From Mesorhizobium sp. 113-3-3 (lineage in GTDB: Bacteria > Pseudomonadota > Alphaproteobacteria > Rhizobiales > Rhizobiaceae): 64,000 nt of DNA. The notes under the pieces were generated by a model, which was not told where the DNA came from, ran no database searches, and was given only the letters and a program-made list of their open reading frames with translations. The translations under genes and the position numbers were made by a program. Shown piece by piece: positions 39,558 to 49,900 of the stretch. The DNA is taken from positions 5,150,501 through 5,214,500 of the forward strand of contig NZ_AP023243.1 in assembly GCF_016756495.1 (NCBI RefSeq), given 5' to 3'. How positions within the stretch are numbered: position 1 is the stretch's first letter; each line of letters starts with the position of its first letter.

Positions 39558-40508
39558 ATGAAAGTCCTGGTCACAGGCGCGACAGGCTTCATCGGCCGTC
39601 AGGTAGTCAATCGGCTTCGCGCGGCGGGTGCCGAGCTTCGCCTCGCGTCCCGCTACCCGCAGAGGCTAGGTCCGGGACATGACGCCATGCAAATGCCCGG
39701 TTTCGACGCGCCGACGGCTGCCTTCCTGGCGCTTGTCAGGGGTGTTACGGATGTCGTTCACTGCGCGGGCCTGAACAATGATGAAGGCGACGCCACCGAA
39801 GCCGATTTTCAGGCGGCCAATGCGGAATTGAGCACAAGGCTGGCGCAAGCGGCTGCCGAACAGGCAAGCGGACGGTTCATCCAGCTCTCCTCGATCCGCG
39901 CCGTGATCGGCGCGCGCGTCAGCGCAACGATCGACGAGGACACGATCCCCGATCCGCAATGCGCCTATGGGCGTTCGAAGCGCGACGCAGAGATCAGGGT
40001 TCTGGACGCCTATGCGTCGCGTGGCCGTTCCGACGCCACCGCATTGCGGCTGCCGCCGGTCTACGGAACCGGCATGAAAGGAAACCTGGCGACGCTGATG
40101 CGCCTGGCCGATACGGGCCTGCCGCTGCCGACAGGCGCGCTGACGGGAACCCGCTCGCTGCTGTCGTCGCAATCGACGGCAGACGCGGTGTGGCACCTGC
40201 TCAGCCATTCGGAACCGTTGCGCCCGATCTATTTTGCCAGTGATGTGCCGCCGGTCTCGATCGCCGACATTGTCGGCGCCTTTCGCAGCGGTTTCGGACG
40301 GCCGGCGCGCCTGATGGCCGTGCCGGCCGGGCCGCTGCGGGCAGCCGCGATCCTCCTGGGCAAGCGGACGTCCTGGGACAGCCTGACCGCGACACAGATA
40401 TGCGCCCCTTCCCTTCTCGTATCCGAAGGCTGGCTGCCGGAAACCGGCACGCTGGAACGGCTGGCCGAGATAGCGCGGCTCAGAGATGTTCAACCGCCAT
40501 TGCGGTAG
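39558..40508 (+). CDS. NAD-dependent sugar-nucleotide epimerase/dehydratase
   Basis: This 316-residue extended short-chain dehydrogenase carries GATGFIGRQVV (residues 7-17, NAD-binding), HCAGLNND, and the catalytic Ser/Tyr/Lys triad with Ser around 111-112 (QLSSIR) and YGRSK at 137-141. The late region with VYGTGMKGNLATLMRLAD is typical of UDP-sugar epimerases similar to WbpV/WbpK and the 4-reductases that act beside WbpM-type dehydratases. It starts 17 bp behind the ligase gene and overlaps the converging sugar-transferase gene by 19 bp. A UDP-4-keto-sugar reductase or 4-epimerase is likely. The substrate is not fixed. Confidence 0.88.
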   Translation: MKVLVTGATGFIGRQVVNRLRAAGAELRLASRYPQRLGPGHDAMQMPGFDAPTAAFLALVRGVTDVVHCAGLNNDEGDATEADFQAANAELSTRLAQAAAEQASGRFIQLSSIRAVIGARVSATIDEDTIPDPQCAYGRSKRDAEIRVLDAYASRGRSDATALRLPPVYGTGMKGNLATLMRLADTGLPLPTGALTGTRSLLSSQSTADAVWHLLSHSEPLRPIYFASDVPPVSIADIVGAFRSGFGRPARLMAVPAGPLRAAAILLGKRTSWDSLTATQICAPSLLVSEGWLPETGTLERLAEIARLRDVQPPLR

Positions 40509-41032
40509 AGCGTGCCAAACAGGATGCGAAGGTCGAGCCAGAACGACGCCGCCTTGAGATAGGCGGCATCCGTTTCAGCCAGCAGCCGAGGGTTCGACAT
40601 GTCGATGCCCCTGATCTGCGCCATGCCGGTAATGCCCGGACGTGCCGCCAAAACCCCCAGCCGCCTGCGACGCTCGATCAGCTCCGTCTGTGTCGGCAGG
40701 CAAGGGCGCGGCCCGACCAGGCTCATCTCGCCGCGCAGAACATTCCAGAATTGCGGCAGCTCATCGAGCTTGAACTTCCGCAAGGTCCGTCCAACCGCGG
40801 TCACGGCATTCGCCGGCGCCTCGTGCGAGGGCAAGGACGGCGTTCCCTGCACCATCGTCCGCAATTTGTGGCAGCGAAACAACACACCATCGCGACCGAC
40901 TCGCGTCTGCGAAAAAATCACCGGACCGGGCGACGATGCCCGCACCGCAACGACGCAGAGCAACAGAACAGGGGACGTCACCAACAACAGCAGGGCCGTC
41001 GCGACGAGATCGAAGGCTCGCTTCAGCTGCAA
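40490..41032 (-). CDS. Initiating sugar-phosphate transferase (small WcaJ/WbaP-type catalytic form)
   Basis: This 180-residue polyprenyl-phosphate hexose-1-phosphate transferase has the reentrant membrane helix and catalytic block: KRAFDLVATALLLLVTSPVL, SQTRVGRDGVLFRCHKLRTM, FKLDELPQFWNVLRGEMSLV and GPRPCL. The start is taken as the TTG at 41032, six bases behind the stop of the dehydratase gene. The frame is open to 41200, but that part is a shadow of the dehydratase gene. It lacks the four extra helices of long WbaP/WcaJ proteins. It loads the first sugar onto undecaprenyl phosphate. Together with the epimerase and the WbpM-type dehydratase it recalls the WbpM-WbpV-WbpL route, although WbpL itself belongs to another family. 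Confidence 0.92.
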   Translation of the reverse strand: MQLKRAFDLVATALLLLVTSPVLLLCVVAVRASSPGPVIFSQTRVGRDGVLFRCHKLRTMVQGTPSLPSHEAPANAVTAVGRTLRKFKLDELPQFWNVLRGEMSLVGPRPCLPTQTELIERRRRLGVLAARPGITGMAQIRGIDMSNPRLLAETDAAYLKAASFWLDLRILFGTLYRNGG

Positions 41033-41037
41033 CGTAT

Positions 41038-43026
41038 CTAACCTGCTTGCCCGACAGTTCTCGAGCCAGTTTCCTGCGGCATCTCGGGCGCTGGTGGCTC
41101 CGGCTGATGGAGTTGCGCCAACACCCCGAGGGCGGAGGCCTTGTCCTGGTTCTTCATTGCCGCCTGCAGCGCGGCCAGCCCGGCCTGAACCGTCGGCCAC
41201 GCCACCACATCGGTTCTCAGGCCGAAGATCTTGGCGATGTCGAGCGTGACGATCTCTTCATTGGCCCCTTGAAGCGTCTCATGCAGCTTTTCACCCGGCC
41301 TGATGCCGGTGAAGCGGATCGGGATATCGGCATAGGGCGTCTTGCCGGCCATGCGGATCATGGTTTCGGCGACTTCGAGAATCGGCACGGGTTTGCCCAT
41401 ATCCAGCATGTAGATGGCATAGTCGTCCTTGCCTTCACGAGACTGTGCGTCGGCGGCCGCCATGATGACGAGGTCGACGGCTTCCGCCACCGTCATGAAA
41501 TAACGGGTCATGCGTCGATCGGTAATCGTGACCGGACCGCCGGCCTCGATCTGTGCCTGGAAGATGGTCGCCACCGAACCATTGGAGCCAAACACGTTGC
41601 CGAACCGCACGGCTATGAACTTGGTGCCGGAACGGCGCCCGTCCGGCGCGATTGCGTGGCTTTCGTGCAGGGCGCTGACAAGCTGCTCGGCGGCTCTCTT
41701 GGTGATGCCAAGCACCGAGGTCGGATCCACGGCCTTGTCGCTCGATATCAGCAGGAACTGTGGAACCCCACATTTGGCGGCAACCTCAGCGCAGACAAGC
41801 GTGCCGAAAACATTGGTCTGGATGGCCGATTCCCAGTTCTCCTCGAGCAGCGGGACGTGCTTCAGCGCGGCGGCATGAAAGATGATGTCCGGTTTGAATT
41901 CCGTGACGACACGGGTCATCTGGCGACGGTCCGCGACATCGACAATGCGGACCTTCAGGCGATCATGGTCCTTCTCGTCGACATACTGGCTCAACTGGAA
42001 GATGCCGAACTCGGAATTGTCAGCGACCAGCACCGCCCCTGCCCCCAGCTCCAGCGACCGCTTGACCAGCGTGCGGCCGATGGATCCGGCGCCTCCCGTC
42101 ACCAGGACGCGCTTGCCGCCGACGAAGGCACCAATACGGGCGATATCGGACGGCACCGTCGGGCGGCGCAGAATCGTTTCCATCTCGACTTCGTCGAGAA
42201 CGATCTTTCCCTCCTGCCCGAGCTGTGAAAGCCTCGAGAACTGCAGGACGGCTATGCCGCCATGCCGGGCGACACGCACAAGCTCGGAATACTCCTCGAT
42301 CTCATGCTCGACGCCGCTGCCGAAAATAAGCAGGTCGATGCTCTTGGTGCCGGCGGCGTAGTCCTCCAGGACATCGATCAGGCGTGGCCTGGAAGCGACC
42401 ACGGGAACACCTTGAATCCGGGTGCCCAACGGCGCGCCGCGCTCTGTCGCCATGATGCCGGCGATGGAATAGTCGGCCGGCTCTGCCGTGCGCGTGAAGC
42501 GAATGATCAGGTCGGCCTCGCCAAGCCGACCGACGAACAGCGCCCGCCTGGCCTGCACTTCATCGGCCTTTTGGGTGAGGATGCCCCAGCTCGCGCCGTC
42601 GCGAAGAAATCGGTAGAAAAGCCGAGGCGCCGATATGATGGTGAAGGAAACGAGGAAGAAGACGATGAATTGGCGCTCGTTGAGACCAGCCACAGGCTGG
42701 AAGAAACGAGACGTCAGCGAAAGAGTATAAAGCACGACCGTCAGAATCGCACAGCTCTTCAGAATGTTGAAAAAGTCCGGGGTCGAGGCAAAGCGCCAGA
42801 TCGTGGTGTAGAGACCGCAATATCTGAACAGCAGGTGACTGATAAGAACGATCCCGACCCAGGTGAAGAGGCCTTCGTTGGAGAACGCATCGAACGAAAG
42901 ATTTGACCTGGAAAGGACGAGACTAAGCGCCACCGCAACCAGAACCATGGCCATATCCTGGACCATGATGATCGCCCGCCGCATCTCCGGCCGACTTCCG
43001 GACACGGCTTTTACATAGGAAGTCAT
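41038..43026 (-). CDS. UDP-sugar 4,6-dehydratase of the WbpM/CapD type
   Basis: This 662-residue inner-membrane enzyme has about four N-terminal helices (AIIMVQDMAMVLVAVALSLV and LFTWVGIVLISHLLFRYCGL among them) and a first nucleotide-binding-like domain. The CapD catalytic domain follows: VTGGAGSIGRTLVKRSLELG at ~310, HAAALKHVPLLEENWESAIQ, the SSDKAVDPTSVLGITKRAAE site at ~427-446, and RFTGIRPGEKLHETL. The usual Tyr of the SDR triad is replaced by Met/Lys types in this family, consistent with SDKA...TKR. It makes UDP-4-keto-6-deoxy sugar from UDP-GlcNAc. Sugar transferase and epimerase genes lie next to it. Confidence 0.94.
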   Translation of the reverse strand: MTSYVKAVSGSRPEMRRAIIMVQDMAMVLVAVALSLVLSRSNLSFDAFSNEGLFTWVGIVLISHLLFRYCGLYTTIWRFASTPDFFNILKSCAILTVVLYTLSLTSRFFQPVAGLNERQFIVFFLVSFTIISAPRLFYRFLRDGASWGILTQKADEVQARRALFVGRLGEADLIIRFTRTAEPADYSIAGIMATERGAPLGTRIQGVPVVASRPRLIDVLEDYAAGTKSIDLLIFGSGVEHEIEEYSELVRVARHGGIAVLQFSRLSQLGQEGKIVLDEVEMETILRRPTVPSDIARIGAFVGGKRVLVTGGAGSIGRTLVKRSLELGAGAVLVADNSEFGIFQLSQYVDEKDHDRLKVRIVDVADRRQMTRVVTEFKPDIIFHAAALKHVPLLEENWESAIQTNVFGTLVCAEVAAKCGVPQFLLISSDKAVDPTSVLGITKRAAEQLVSALHESHAIAPDGRRSGTKFIAVRFGNVFGSNGSVATIFQAQIEAGGPVTITDRRMTRYFMTVAEAVDLVIMAAADAQSREGKDDYAIYMLDMGKPVPILEVAETMIRMAGKTPYADIPIRFTGIRPGEKLHETLQGANEEIVTLDIAKIFGLRTDVVAWPTVQAGLAALQAAMKNQDKASALGVLAQLHQPEPPAPEMPQETGSRTVGQAG

Positions 43027-43218
43027 TGGCCAGTACTACACTCCAGGCGAAGGATTCGAACAGTACAACCTAGCGCGATCGAATGACATCCCCTCATCGA
43101 TCGCTCGTTTCGAAGTTCTAGCCCTCAGCCCCCGCTGCAATCACCGCATAGCGTGGAGTTGCGGCCATCGCCAGAGTTTTTTTGATTTCCGGTTGGGCAG
43201 GCCCTTGGGCGACATGCA

Positions 43219-45678
43219 TCAAGACCTGAACAGCTCAAACAATCCGCGCTTGAAGTTGTCATAGGCGAATTTCCGGGACGAAAGGGCTCTGGCGTCCTCC
43301 TGCCGGCGCACTGCAGCGGGGCGATCCGCGAGGATCGACACAACCCGATCGGCGAATCCCTCGCAGTCGCCGACATCGACCAAATCCAGGGAGGCCGATG
43401 CATCCCCCAGTTCCAAGGTAATGAGAGGAATGTCGGTGGCAACCACCGGCACGCCCAAATGCAGCGCCTCGGTGATCTGCGTTGGGAAGTTCCCTTCCAT
43501 TTCAGATGTAAACAGCAGGCACAGCGCGTTCTTGTACAGATATCCGAGCTCGGCGTCGGTCAGCTCCGAAAGCGAAATCAGATGCTCCTCGGCTCCGGCC
43601 GCCGACTTGCCTGTCAAAGGCGTGGTCAAAATCCCGGTCAGTTGATCCTTGCTTCCGGCCGCCTTCAGCCGCTCGTTTACGATCGCCACGGTCTTCGCGA
43701 AATCCACGAGCCGCTTTGAAGGCCGGTTCCTGGTGGGATAAAATACGTAGTGCGCCGGCAGCGCTCCAATCCGGTCAAGGGATTCGGCGATACTTGAACC
43801 GTCGTTCAGGAACGGCAAGGGAATGTGGGCGATGGTCTCAGGCCGCGGGGCCAAGACGGTCTGAGGCAAATAGGACGCGGTGAACGCGGAGTTCGTCAGG
43901 ATGCGGCGCGCCTTCGCGACCATCTTTTGACCGATCATGGCGGTTTGCTGCGTGGCCCCCATCTCGGCCGAATCCTTGTAGAAATGGGGCATATAGTCGG
44001 GAAGATAGAGAACGACGTTCTTGCCTTTCAGACGGGAAAGCTCGGGGAACATGTAGTAGTGCGGTATCAGAACATGATCGATGCCGGCGTCCGCGTTGAT
44101 CACGTCGACATATCTTTCATGCGGAGCGGCATCACTCGCGAGCTTGACACTCGTCAATCGAAGTTGCGCCCTGCGGAGGGCCTTGAAGGCTCCAATGACC
44201 GCCGTCGATGCCAAAGCGCGCGGTACCCGCTTGAAATCCCTTGCAAGGTAGAGGGTCTTCAGATGATCGATGTTGGCTGAGAATGGCCGTGTCGATGCGA
44301 TCCGGTTAAGGCGGTCGATTGCCGTCCCGCCACCAGCCATCTCGTCGTCGATCACCATGATTTTCAGATCGGGCCCGGCAGCGGGCGCGAGAAAGCCTCG
44401 AATGCGGCCGATGTCATCCTTACGACTCGTGACGACGATCTTGAAACCAAGGTCGGAGAGCGCACGAATGATCTGGCGGACAACGCGCGCGATCCCCTCC
44501 GCGCAGTGGTATTCGCCGTTGTGATGCACCACCAACGGTCCAAAGCCATGGAAGGCAACGAGCACCGTTTCGCCCGTCGGCGCCTTCCCCGTCGGCGTCG
44601 GCACACGGATCGGCCCGGACGCCGGATTTTCGCCAGGTTCGCCCAATGTCTTCATCATGGCCTCGTCGAACAGGGGCCAGACATGCTCCGGCTGATAGAG
44701 CTTCCGCACCTCTGTCTGGCTGTCGATGATGTCGTGCGCAAGCGAGCCATCGCCATTCCTCAGTTGCTCCGACCGCCGCACCAGATCTTCAATGCTGCCG
44801 ACCCGACCGGGCGCCCCGGCAGGGAAGTAGCGCGAAAGCAGGGACCCATCCTTGAACAGCACCGGGCCGCCGAGCGTCATGTACTCTATCGGCGGCAGAT
44901 AGCAAACGGTCGGCTCTTCATAATGATAGGCAAAGCCGCGCATCTGCGCCAACCGCCTGAGGAACTCCGGTCGCTCGACCGTGCCGATCACCTGGTCGTC
45001 GCGGACGGCCACCTTCTGCGCGCCAAAAATCCTGTAGCCTTCCGATGGGAAAGACCTCTTCAGGAGACGGTAGTTGTCCCGGTAGTAGGAAATGTCCATC
45101 GCCCGCGGGCAGAGCAATCCGATTTCCGGCGTCGATACGCCGCCAGCCCAGGTGTCCCGAAGGTCGACGACATCCTGCGCGACGCAATAGGGAACAACCA
45201 TCATGCGCGATCGTAGCCAGTCGTCCTCTATGGCGGCCACTTTTCCGGAATGCGGCATGAACCAGAAATCGGCCCGCTCCGTGACGAGCGACAATCCACC
45301 CAAAGTGATGAGATCATTCGACAGGACGGAAGGCTGGCCATAGGTGCGGTAGATGACACTGCCATGATACGCTTTCAGGAAACGCACCAACCAAAGCGCA
45401 TTGATCGTGACGATGGCGGCGTCAAAATAGGTGTTGAGAACCTCCGCTGCCTCCTGCGGAATCTCGTCGTAAAAGAAGTTGGTTTTTGCCAGGATCTCCT
45501 GGGCTTCCTTCGGCAGGCTTGAGTCTGGTGGAGTCCAATCGTAGATAGCGGATTGATCGTAGATATCGCTCAGATAGGGCGGATTGTACACTTCGTAGCC
45601 GAGAGCCCGCAGGCGAGGAAGCTCAGTCTGCGTGAGCACTTTGTGCGTACCCAGCCAAAAGACTCGTTTCTTCCTCAT
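43219..45678 (-). CDS. Large two-part glycosyltransferase
   Basis: This 819-residue protein starts at the ATG at 45678 (MRKKRVFWLGTHKVL), which follows AAAAGGTGG. The frame is open to 45792 without support. The first ~400 residues form a GT-B-like unit (YNPPYLSDIYDQSAI, RTYGQPSVLSNDLITLGG, PTVCYLPPIEYMTLGGPVLF). The second half is a GT4-type transferase, with a donor-site region FYPTRNRPSKRLVDFAKTVA and the motif SEMEGNFPTQITEALHLGVP followed by VVATDIPLI. Two catalytic units in one chain could add two sugars in turn. It follows the frameshifted FkbM gene on the same strand. Specificity is unknown. Confidence 0.82.
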   Translation of the reverse strand: MRKKRVFWLGTHKVLTQTELPRLRALGYEVYNPPYLSDIYDQSAIYDWTPPDSSLPKEAQEILAKTNFFYDEIPQEAAEVLNTYFDAAIVTINALWLVRFLKAYHGSVIYRTYGQPSVLSNDLITLGGLSLVTERADFWFMPHSGKVAAIEDDWLRSRMMVVPYCVAQDVVDLRDTWAGGVSTPEIGLLCPRAMDISYYRDNYRLLKRSFPSEGYRIFGAQKVAVRDDQVIGTVERPEFLRRLAQMRGFAYHYEEPTVCYLPPIEYMTLGGPVLFKDGSLLSRYFPAGAPGRVGSIEDLVRRSEQLRNGDGSLAHDIIDSQTEVRKLYQPEHVWPLFDEAMMKTLGEPGENPASGPIRVPTPTGKAPTGETVLVAFHGFGPLVVHHNGEYHCAEGIARVVRQIIRALSDLGFKIVVTSRKDDIGRIRGFLAPAAGPDLKIMVIDDEMAGGGTAIDRLNRIASTRPFSANIDHLKTLYLARDFKRVPRALASTAVIGAFKALRRAQLRLTSVKLASDAAPHERYVDVINADAGIDHVLIPHYYMFPELSRLKGKNVVLYLPDYMPHFYKDSAEMGATQQTAMIGQKMVAKARRILTNSAFTASYLPQTVLAPRPETIAHIPLPFLNDGSSIAESLDRIGALPAHYVFYPTRNRPSKRLVDFAKTVAIVNERLKAAGSKDQLTGILTTPLTGKSAAGAEEHLISLSELTDAELGYLYKNALCLLFTSEMEGNFPTQITEALHLGVPVVATDIPLITLELGDASASLDLVDVGDCEGFADRVVSILADRPAAVRRQEDARALSSRKFAYDNFKRGLFELFRS

Positions 45679-45821
45679 CCACCTTTTCCGACTCTTGAGG
45701 ACGGTCTGGTATTGTAGGGCGTCATTGATTGTCAAACATGGTCCCCTCGACGACTGACGACTTTGGGACTGGCGGAAATTTGCAGATCGCAACGCCTCTA
45801 AATCAATGAGATGGAATATGA

Positions 45822-45887
45822 CGCCCGGACAAACGGTACCCGATTGTCCGGCAAAACCGCTTCACACTTTTCATCATCATGCCCTAG
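45822..45887. repeat. Dispersed rhizobial intergenic repeat, copy 4 (3' end of broken fkbM gene)
   Basis: TTGTCCGGCAAAACCGCTTC and CACACTTTTCATC with a terminal GCCCTAG match the repeat family at 9286, 15236 and 20496. The element supplies the stop codon of the fkbM gene and contains a dyad (CCGGACAA / TTGTCCGG, 45825-45851). Confidence 0.65.
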
Positions 45888-46854
45888 CGTCCTGCCAGCC
45901 ACCTGACGGCGCGCATAGAAAATCGCAGCGGCTCCGTGATGCGCCAGGAGGTTGAGGCATAGATCGTAGCGAGCCTGCCTTCCAGTGCATGTCTGGCGTG
46001 CCTTTCCGACTCCAGGGCGGATTCCGCGCCCCGTTGCTGAACCTCGAGCGAGGATTTCGCGTTTTGCTCCTCAGCCAGGCGTACTTCCAACGCGGCTCTG
46101 TCGTTGCGTTCCTCCGTCAGTTGTTGACGAAGGACGTCGATCTCGACATTCGCGTTGCGACAGAGCCAAGACGTATTGCTAGCCACGAACGCGTCGAAAT
46201 AATTGGGGCCAACACCAAATTTCGACCTGAGCTCGGCGTGCGAATGGCTCAGATAAAATCTATTCAGACCGTCGAAATAGACAAACCAGTAGCCAAGATC
46301 CAGTAGTTCCGACTCCCAATTGTCGTGGTTCTGCTCCTGTGAATTTGGCTTGGTGCTCTCGACGACCACGACCCACGGTCGAGCCGTCGCGGGGAGCCAG
46401 CTTTTCATAACCTGTCTTTCCATGCCCTCGACATCGATCTTCATCCAGTGAATGTCTCGATCGCCGTGGCGCGATAGAATTGCCGAAAGCGGTTGGGACG
46501 CAACCGATACCGACCTTACTTTGAACCCGTCGCTCTCGTGCTTTCTGGCAATCTCCTCATCGCCTGTGCTCATGCCGGTGTTGGGGATATCGAAGAACGC
46601 GATTTCGCCGTCCTGCAGAGCGACAGCCACCTGAACACCTCTTCGTCAGGTCGCGCGGCACGGAGTTTTTCCGCATAATTGGCACTTGGCTCGACATGAA
46701 TGCCCCGCCAGCCCCGCTCGTAAAATGCAAGGCTTACGGAATCGACGACTGGATCTTGAGCGCCGATGTCGATGTAGAACCCGCGCTCAACATGCTCCAG
46801 TGCACGCCAGAGGATGACGTCCTCAAAATTTTGGGCATAAGACGTGATCGGCAT
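45884..46854 (-). pseudogene. FkbM methyltransferase-coiled coil gene broken by a single-base frameshift
   Basis: The first part (from ATG 46854) encodes MPITSYAQNFEDVILWRALE, GFYIDIGAQDP and GWRGIHVEPSANYAEKLRA. At about 46631-46634 the frame is lost. The remainder continues in another frame as VAVALQDGEIAFFDIPNTGM, then WMKIDVEGMERQV, EQNHDNWESELLDLGYWFVY and a Gln/Glu/Ala-rich coiled coil ending ASTSWRITEPLR. Inserting one base in GTGTTCAGGTGG (for example TTCCAGG) would rejoin the halves to a 323-residue protein collinear with the intact paralogue at 50593-52935. The break is either a true inactivation, a programmed or variable site, or a sequencing error. It lacks the glycosyltransferase half of the paralogue. 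Confidence 0.85.
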
Positions 46855-46878
46855 CGTCTACAACTTCTCCGCATTTAT
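46850..46878 (-). repeat. Leader/start segment shared with 53128-53156
   Basis: This 29-bp stretch around the start of the broken fkbM gene matches 53128-53156 at 25 of 29 positions, including 14 consecutive bases (GCATCGTCTACAAC) and GCATTTAT. It contains the likely RBS (GAAGTTGTAGACG before the ATG). Confidence 0.5.
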
Positions 46879-46959
46879 GCCCTGCAGTGACGGACCGCGG
46901 TCCGCGAGGGGTATTCTCTGCATCAGAAAATGCGTTCTGTTCGTCACCCCGCCTCCAGC

Positions 46960-49900
46960 TCAAGGGTGTTGAATCTGAAAGGCGCTGAACAACTCGGAAG
47001 GCGGCATGCCGGCCGCCGGATGGCCGACTTCGTGGGCTTTAACATAAATGCGGTGCATTTCGGGTACGTAGGCATCGATCTCCGGTAGATGCTTCAATCG
47101 CATCAATACCCGTGCGGCATTGAAATAGGGACTGTTGTTGGCCCGGTCATTCTCGAAGATGTCCTTCCACATCATGGCGACAAGCCACAGCCGATTGGCC
47201 CGGCGCCGGTCGACTGCGCCCTGGTCTGCACCGTTGCGCTCCGCGAGATCCCAGGCACGCGGCAGTTGCTCAAGATCAAACAGCGTGCCGTAGTCTACCC
47301 AAGACACGTTCGAATTCACGACGAGTGACGGGTCCCCGATCCAATAGGCGGGTTCGTCCGGCATAAAGTTCAGCACGTAGTAGGAGGTTGGTATGCACGT
47401 CAGCATTGAGGAGAAGGGGCGACCTACCGTTTGTTGACAATAAGATCGCATGGCATGGTCGCGCCGATACACATGGGAGTAGATGGCAGTATAGAAATTC
47501 TCGTTTTTGGCAGCGAGTTCCTTCACCGTCGACAGTTCATCCGGCCCGGCCGGCTCCAGCACATTGTAGGCGTTGAGGAAGCCTTCGAGGTCAGTGATCC
47601 CTAGTGGATTCGCTTCCGATGTATAGCCGTAGTTGAGGTAGACGAGGCCGATGCCGGGGTGACGGTGCAGGACGTCCAACACCGTTGCTATGCAACCGGC
47701 TCGCGTCAGGTCGTCGTCGCCAATGATCCATACATACTCACCCCTGGCGCGCTGCGCTGTCACGGCCAGGTTGCCGAGCATTCCGACGTTCTTGGCATTT
47801 CGGTGGAAACGGAAATTCGGTCGGTCAAAGAAAGCGCTGACGACATCGGGAGTGTTGTCTTGCGAGGCGTTGTCCACAACGAGCACTTCAAGGTCTTCTC
47901 GCTCACCCGAAATTTGCGAGTAGATATTCGCAAGATTGCGCGTCAACCAGCCGGCGCGATTGTAGGTGCTGAGACAGATGGACAGCCTGGGGCGCCGGGC
48001 TAATTTGAGCGGGGACGTAGAGGCGTCCTGTCGTGGTTTGCCCAGCGGCCGCCGCACGTCGCCGAGCCGATCAGCGGCTAATTCCTCACACAGCGTTTGG
48101 GCATAGTCTGCCCAGGCGCGGACGGGTCTCGCCACAGCCTCCTCGCTGAGGGCCTCGCGCCATGCCGGCCGGATCATACGCACCAGCCCGTCGAACAAGC
48201 TGTTCCCGCTCTCGAATCCGACATTAATTGTGCCGGACTCCGGTTCGACATCGGCATGGCCGCCAACAATACAGGGCACCCCTTTCCAAAGGGCATCCAG
48301 CACATCTGGCTCGTCCACGCCAAACTTCCCCGCGTGAAGTACGAAATCGGCTTCCGCAAGGACGCTCTCCCGCTCCAGCCGGTCGCGCAAGTGGAGCGTA
48401 ACCGGAGATCCTTTGTCCAGCACACCGGCCGTTTCAGGCCTCAAGGGATCGAAAATGGTGATGTCGAGCAAAGTGCCTGTCTGGCGCATGGCCTTGTCAG
48501 CCACATCGAGGATCCTCGTAAGAATTACTGGTTGGTCCGCCGGGACCCACATGACGCATTTCACCGCGCCCGCACCTGCCTTCCGGGGCCTGACGCCGCG
48601 CCGGATGCCGAGCCTTTCGGTCGGTCCTTCCAGGATCTTGAAGCGATCCTCGAGAGTGTGGACCTTGCCCCGCCAAGACAGCAGGCATCGGTACAAGTGC
48701 TCGTATCTGTCTGCCGAAAGCGCCAGAATCTTGTCCGCCCGCACCAGCCCCTCATAGGCCGACCATTCGATCTCCGAGAGCGTCCGGCTCATCGAGCGGT
48801 TCTCGTCTCCCAAGATGACTGCAAGCCGAAGCCCTCGGGCAGCCATGGAGGAGACTGCATCCTTGAGATCGCCTGTCGTGGCGTCTGCGGCGGCAAGTAC
48901 CCATTGCGGGGCGTCGGCCGCCGACGGGTCGACCCAATCGCTCCACGCAATGGCTTCTCCGCCGCCGACAGGTTCGGCGGCCTCCAGTTTGCTGATGGCC
49001 GCATTCCATTTGACCGGAACGAGCCGAATTCCCATCTCGGCCAGAGTTTGCGCGAGTGCTTGTGCAAAGGCCAACCGAGGCGGAGAGGCGAGCGGGGGAA
49101 TCCAGTAATACAAGGCATTGATGCGGCGAGCCGCGTCCGACGTCCGACGTAAAACCCCTCTTGTGAGCCGGACATAGTCCGACCAAGCGACGACATTCGA
49201 GCGGCCTTCCGCTGCGGGCGGCACGATGGTCTCGATTACAGGTCCCCAATCGGCGAAATGGTGCTGCGTGAAGATGGTGACAAGGTCATCAGCGGCTTCG
49301 CGAGATACTGGCAGCACGACATCAGCGAGGAGGAGTGCCTGCAGGTACGCCTCATGGGCCTGAGCTTCGCCTTGCTGGTTCTCTGGCCGGCGCAAGGCAT
49401 CGGCGCCCTCGAAGATGAAGGCCGTACGCAAGCCGAGGCGATGCGCCTCCATAACAACATCGACGCCTACGAGATCCGTCGTCCCGGGGGCCGGATGCAA
49501 AGCCGCAGGCACCAAAAGCCAGCCTCCGCCGGAGCAGGAGGATGGGTCAAGAACCAACTCGTTCGATTGTGACGCGCCATCGATGTCGGTCGGGTGCAGT
49601 TTCCTCGATACGGTGCTCCAGACTATCGGGCGAACGTGGCCGCGTGCGGCCCAGGCCGTGCGCAGATGACGGAGACGTTCACTGGCAGGCTCGCTTAGCT
49701 GTTCATGCACCCCCAGGAGCAGAAAGACGTCATCGACATTGGCTCTTTTGCCGCGAGGCGCGACGACCTCCATGGGAATGCCAACACGAGATCGAGAAGG
49801 CCACACGATTTGCCCCGGCTTAACCGAGACGTCAGACGCGCGTGTGCCATTGTCGGCAGCATCCTGCGTCCCACGACGCAAGGCGTTCTGCGCGATCTGG

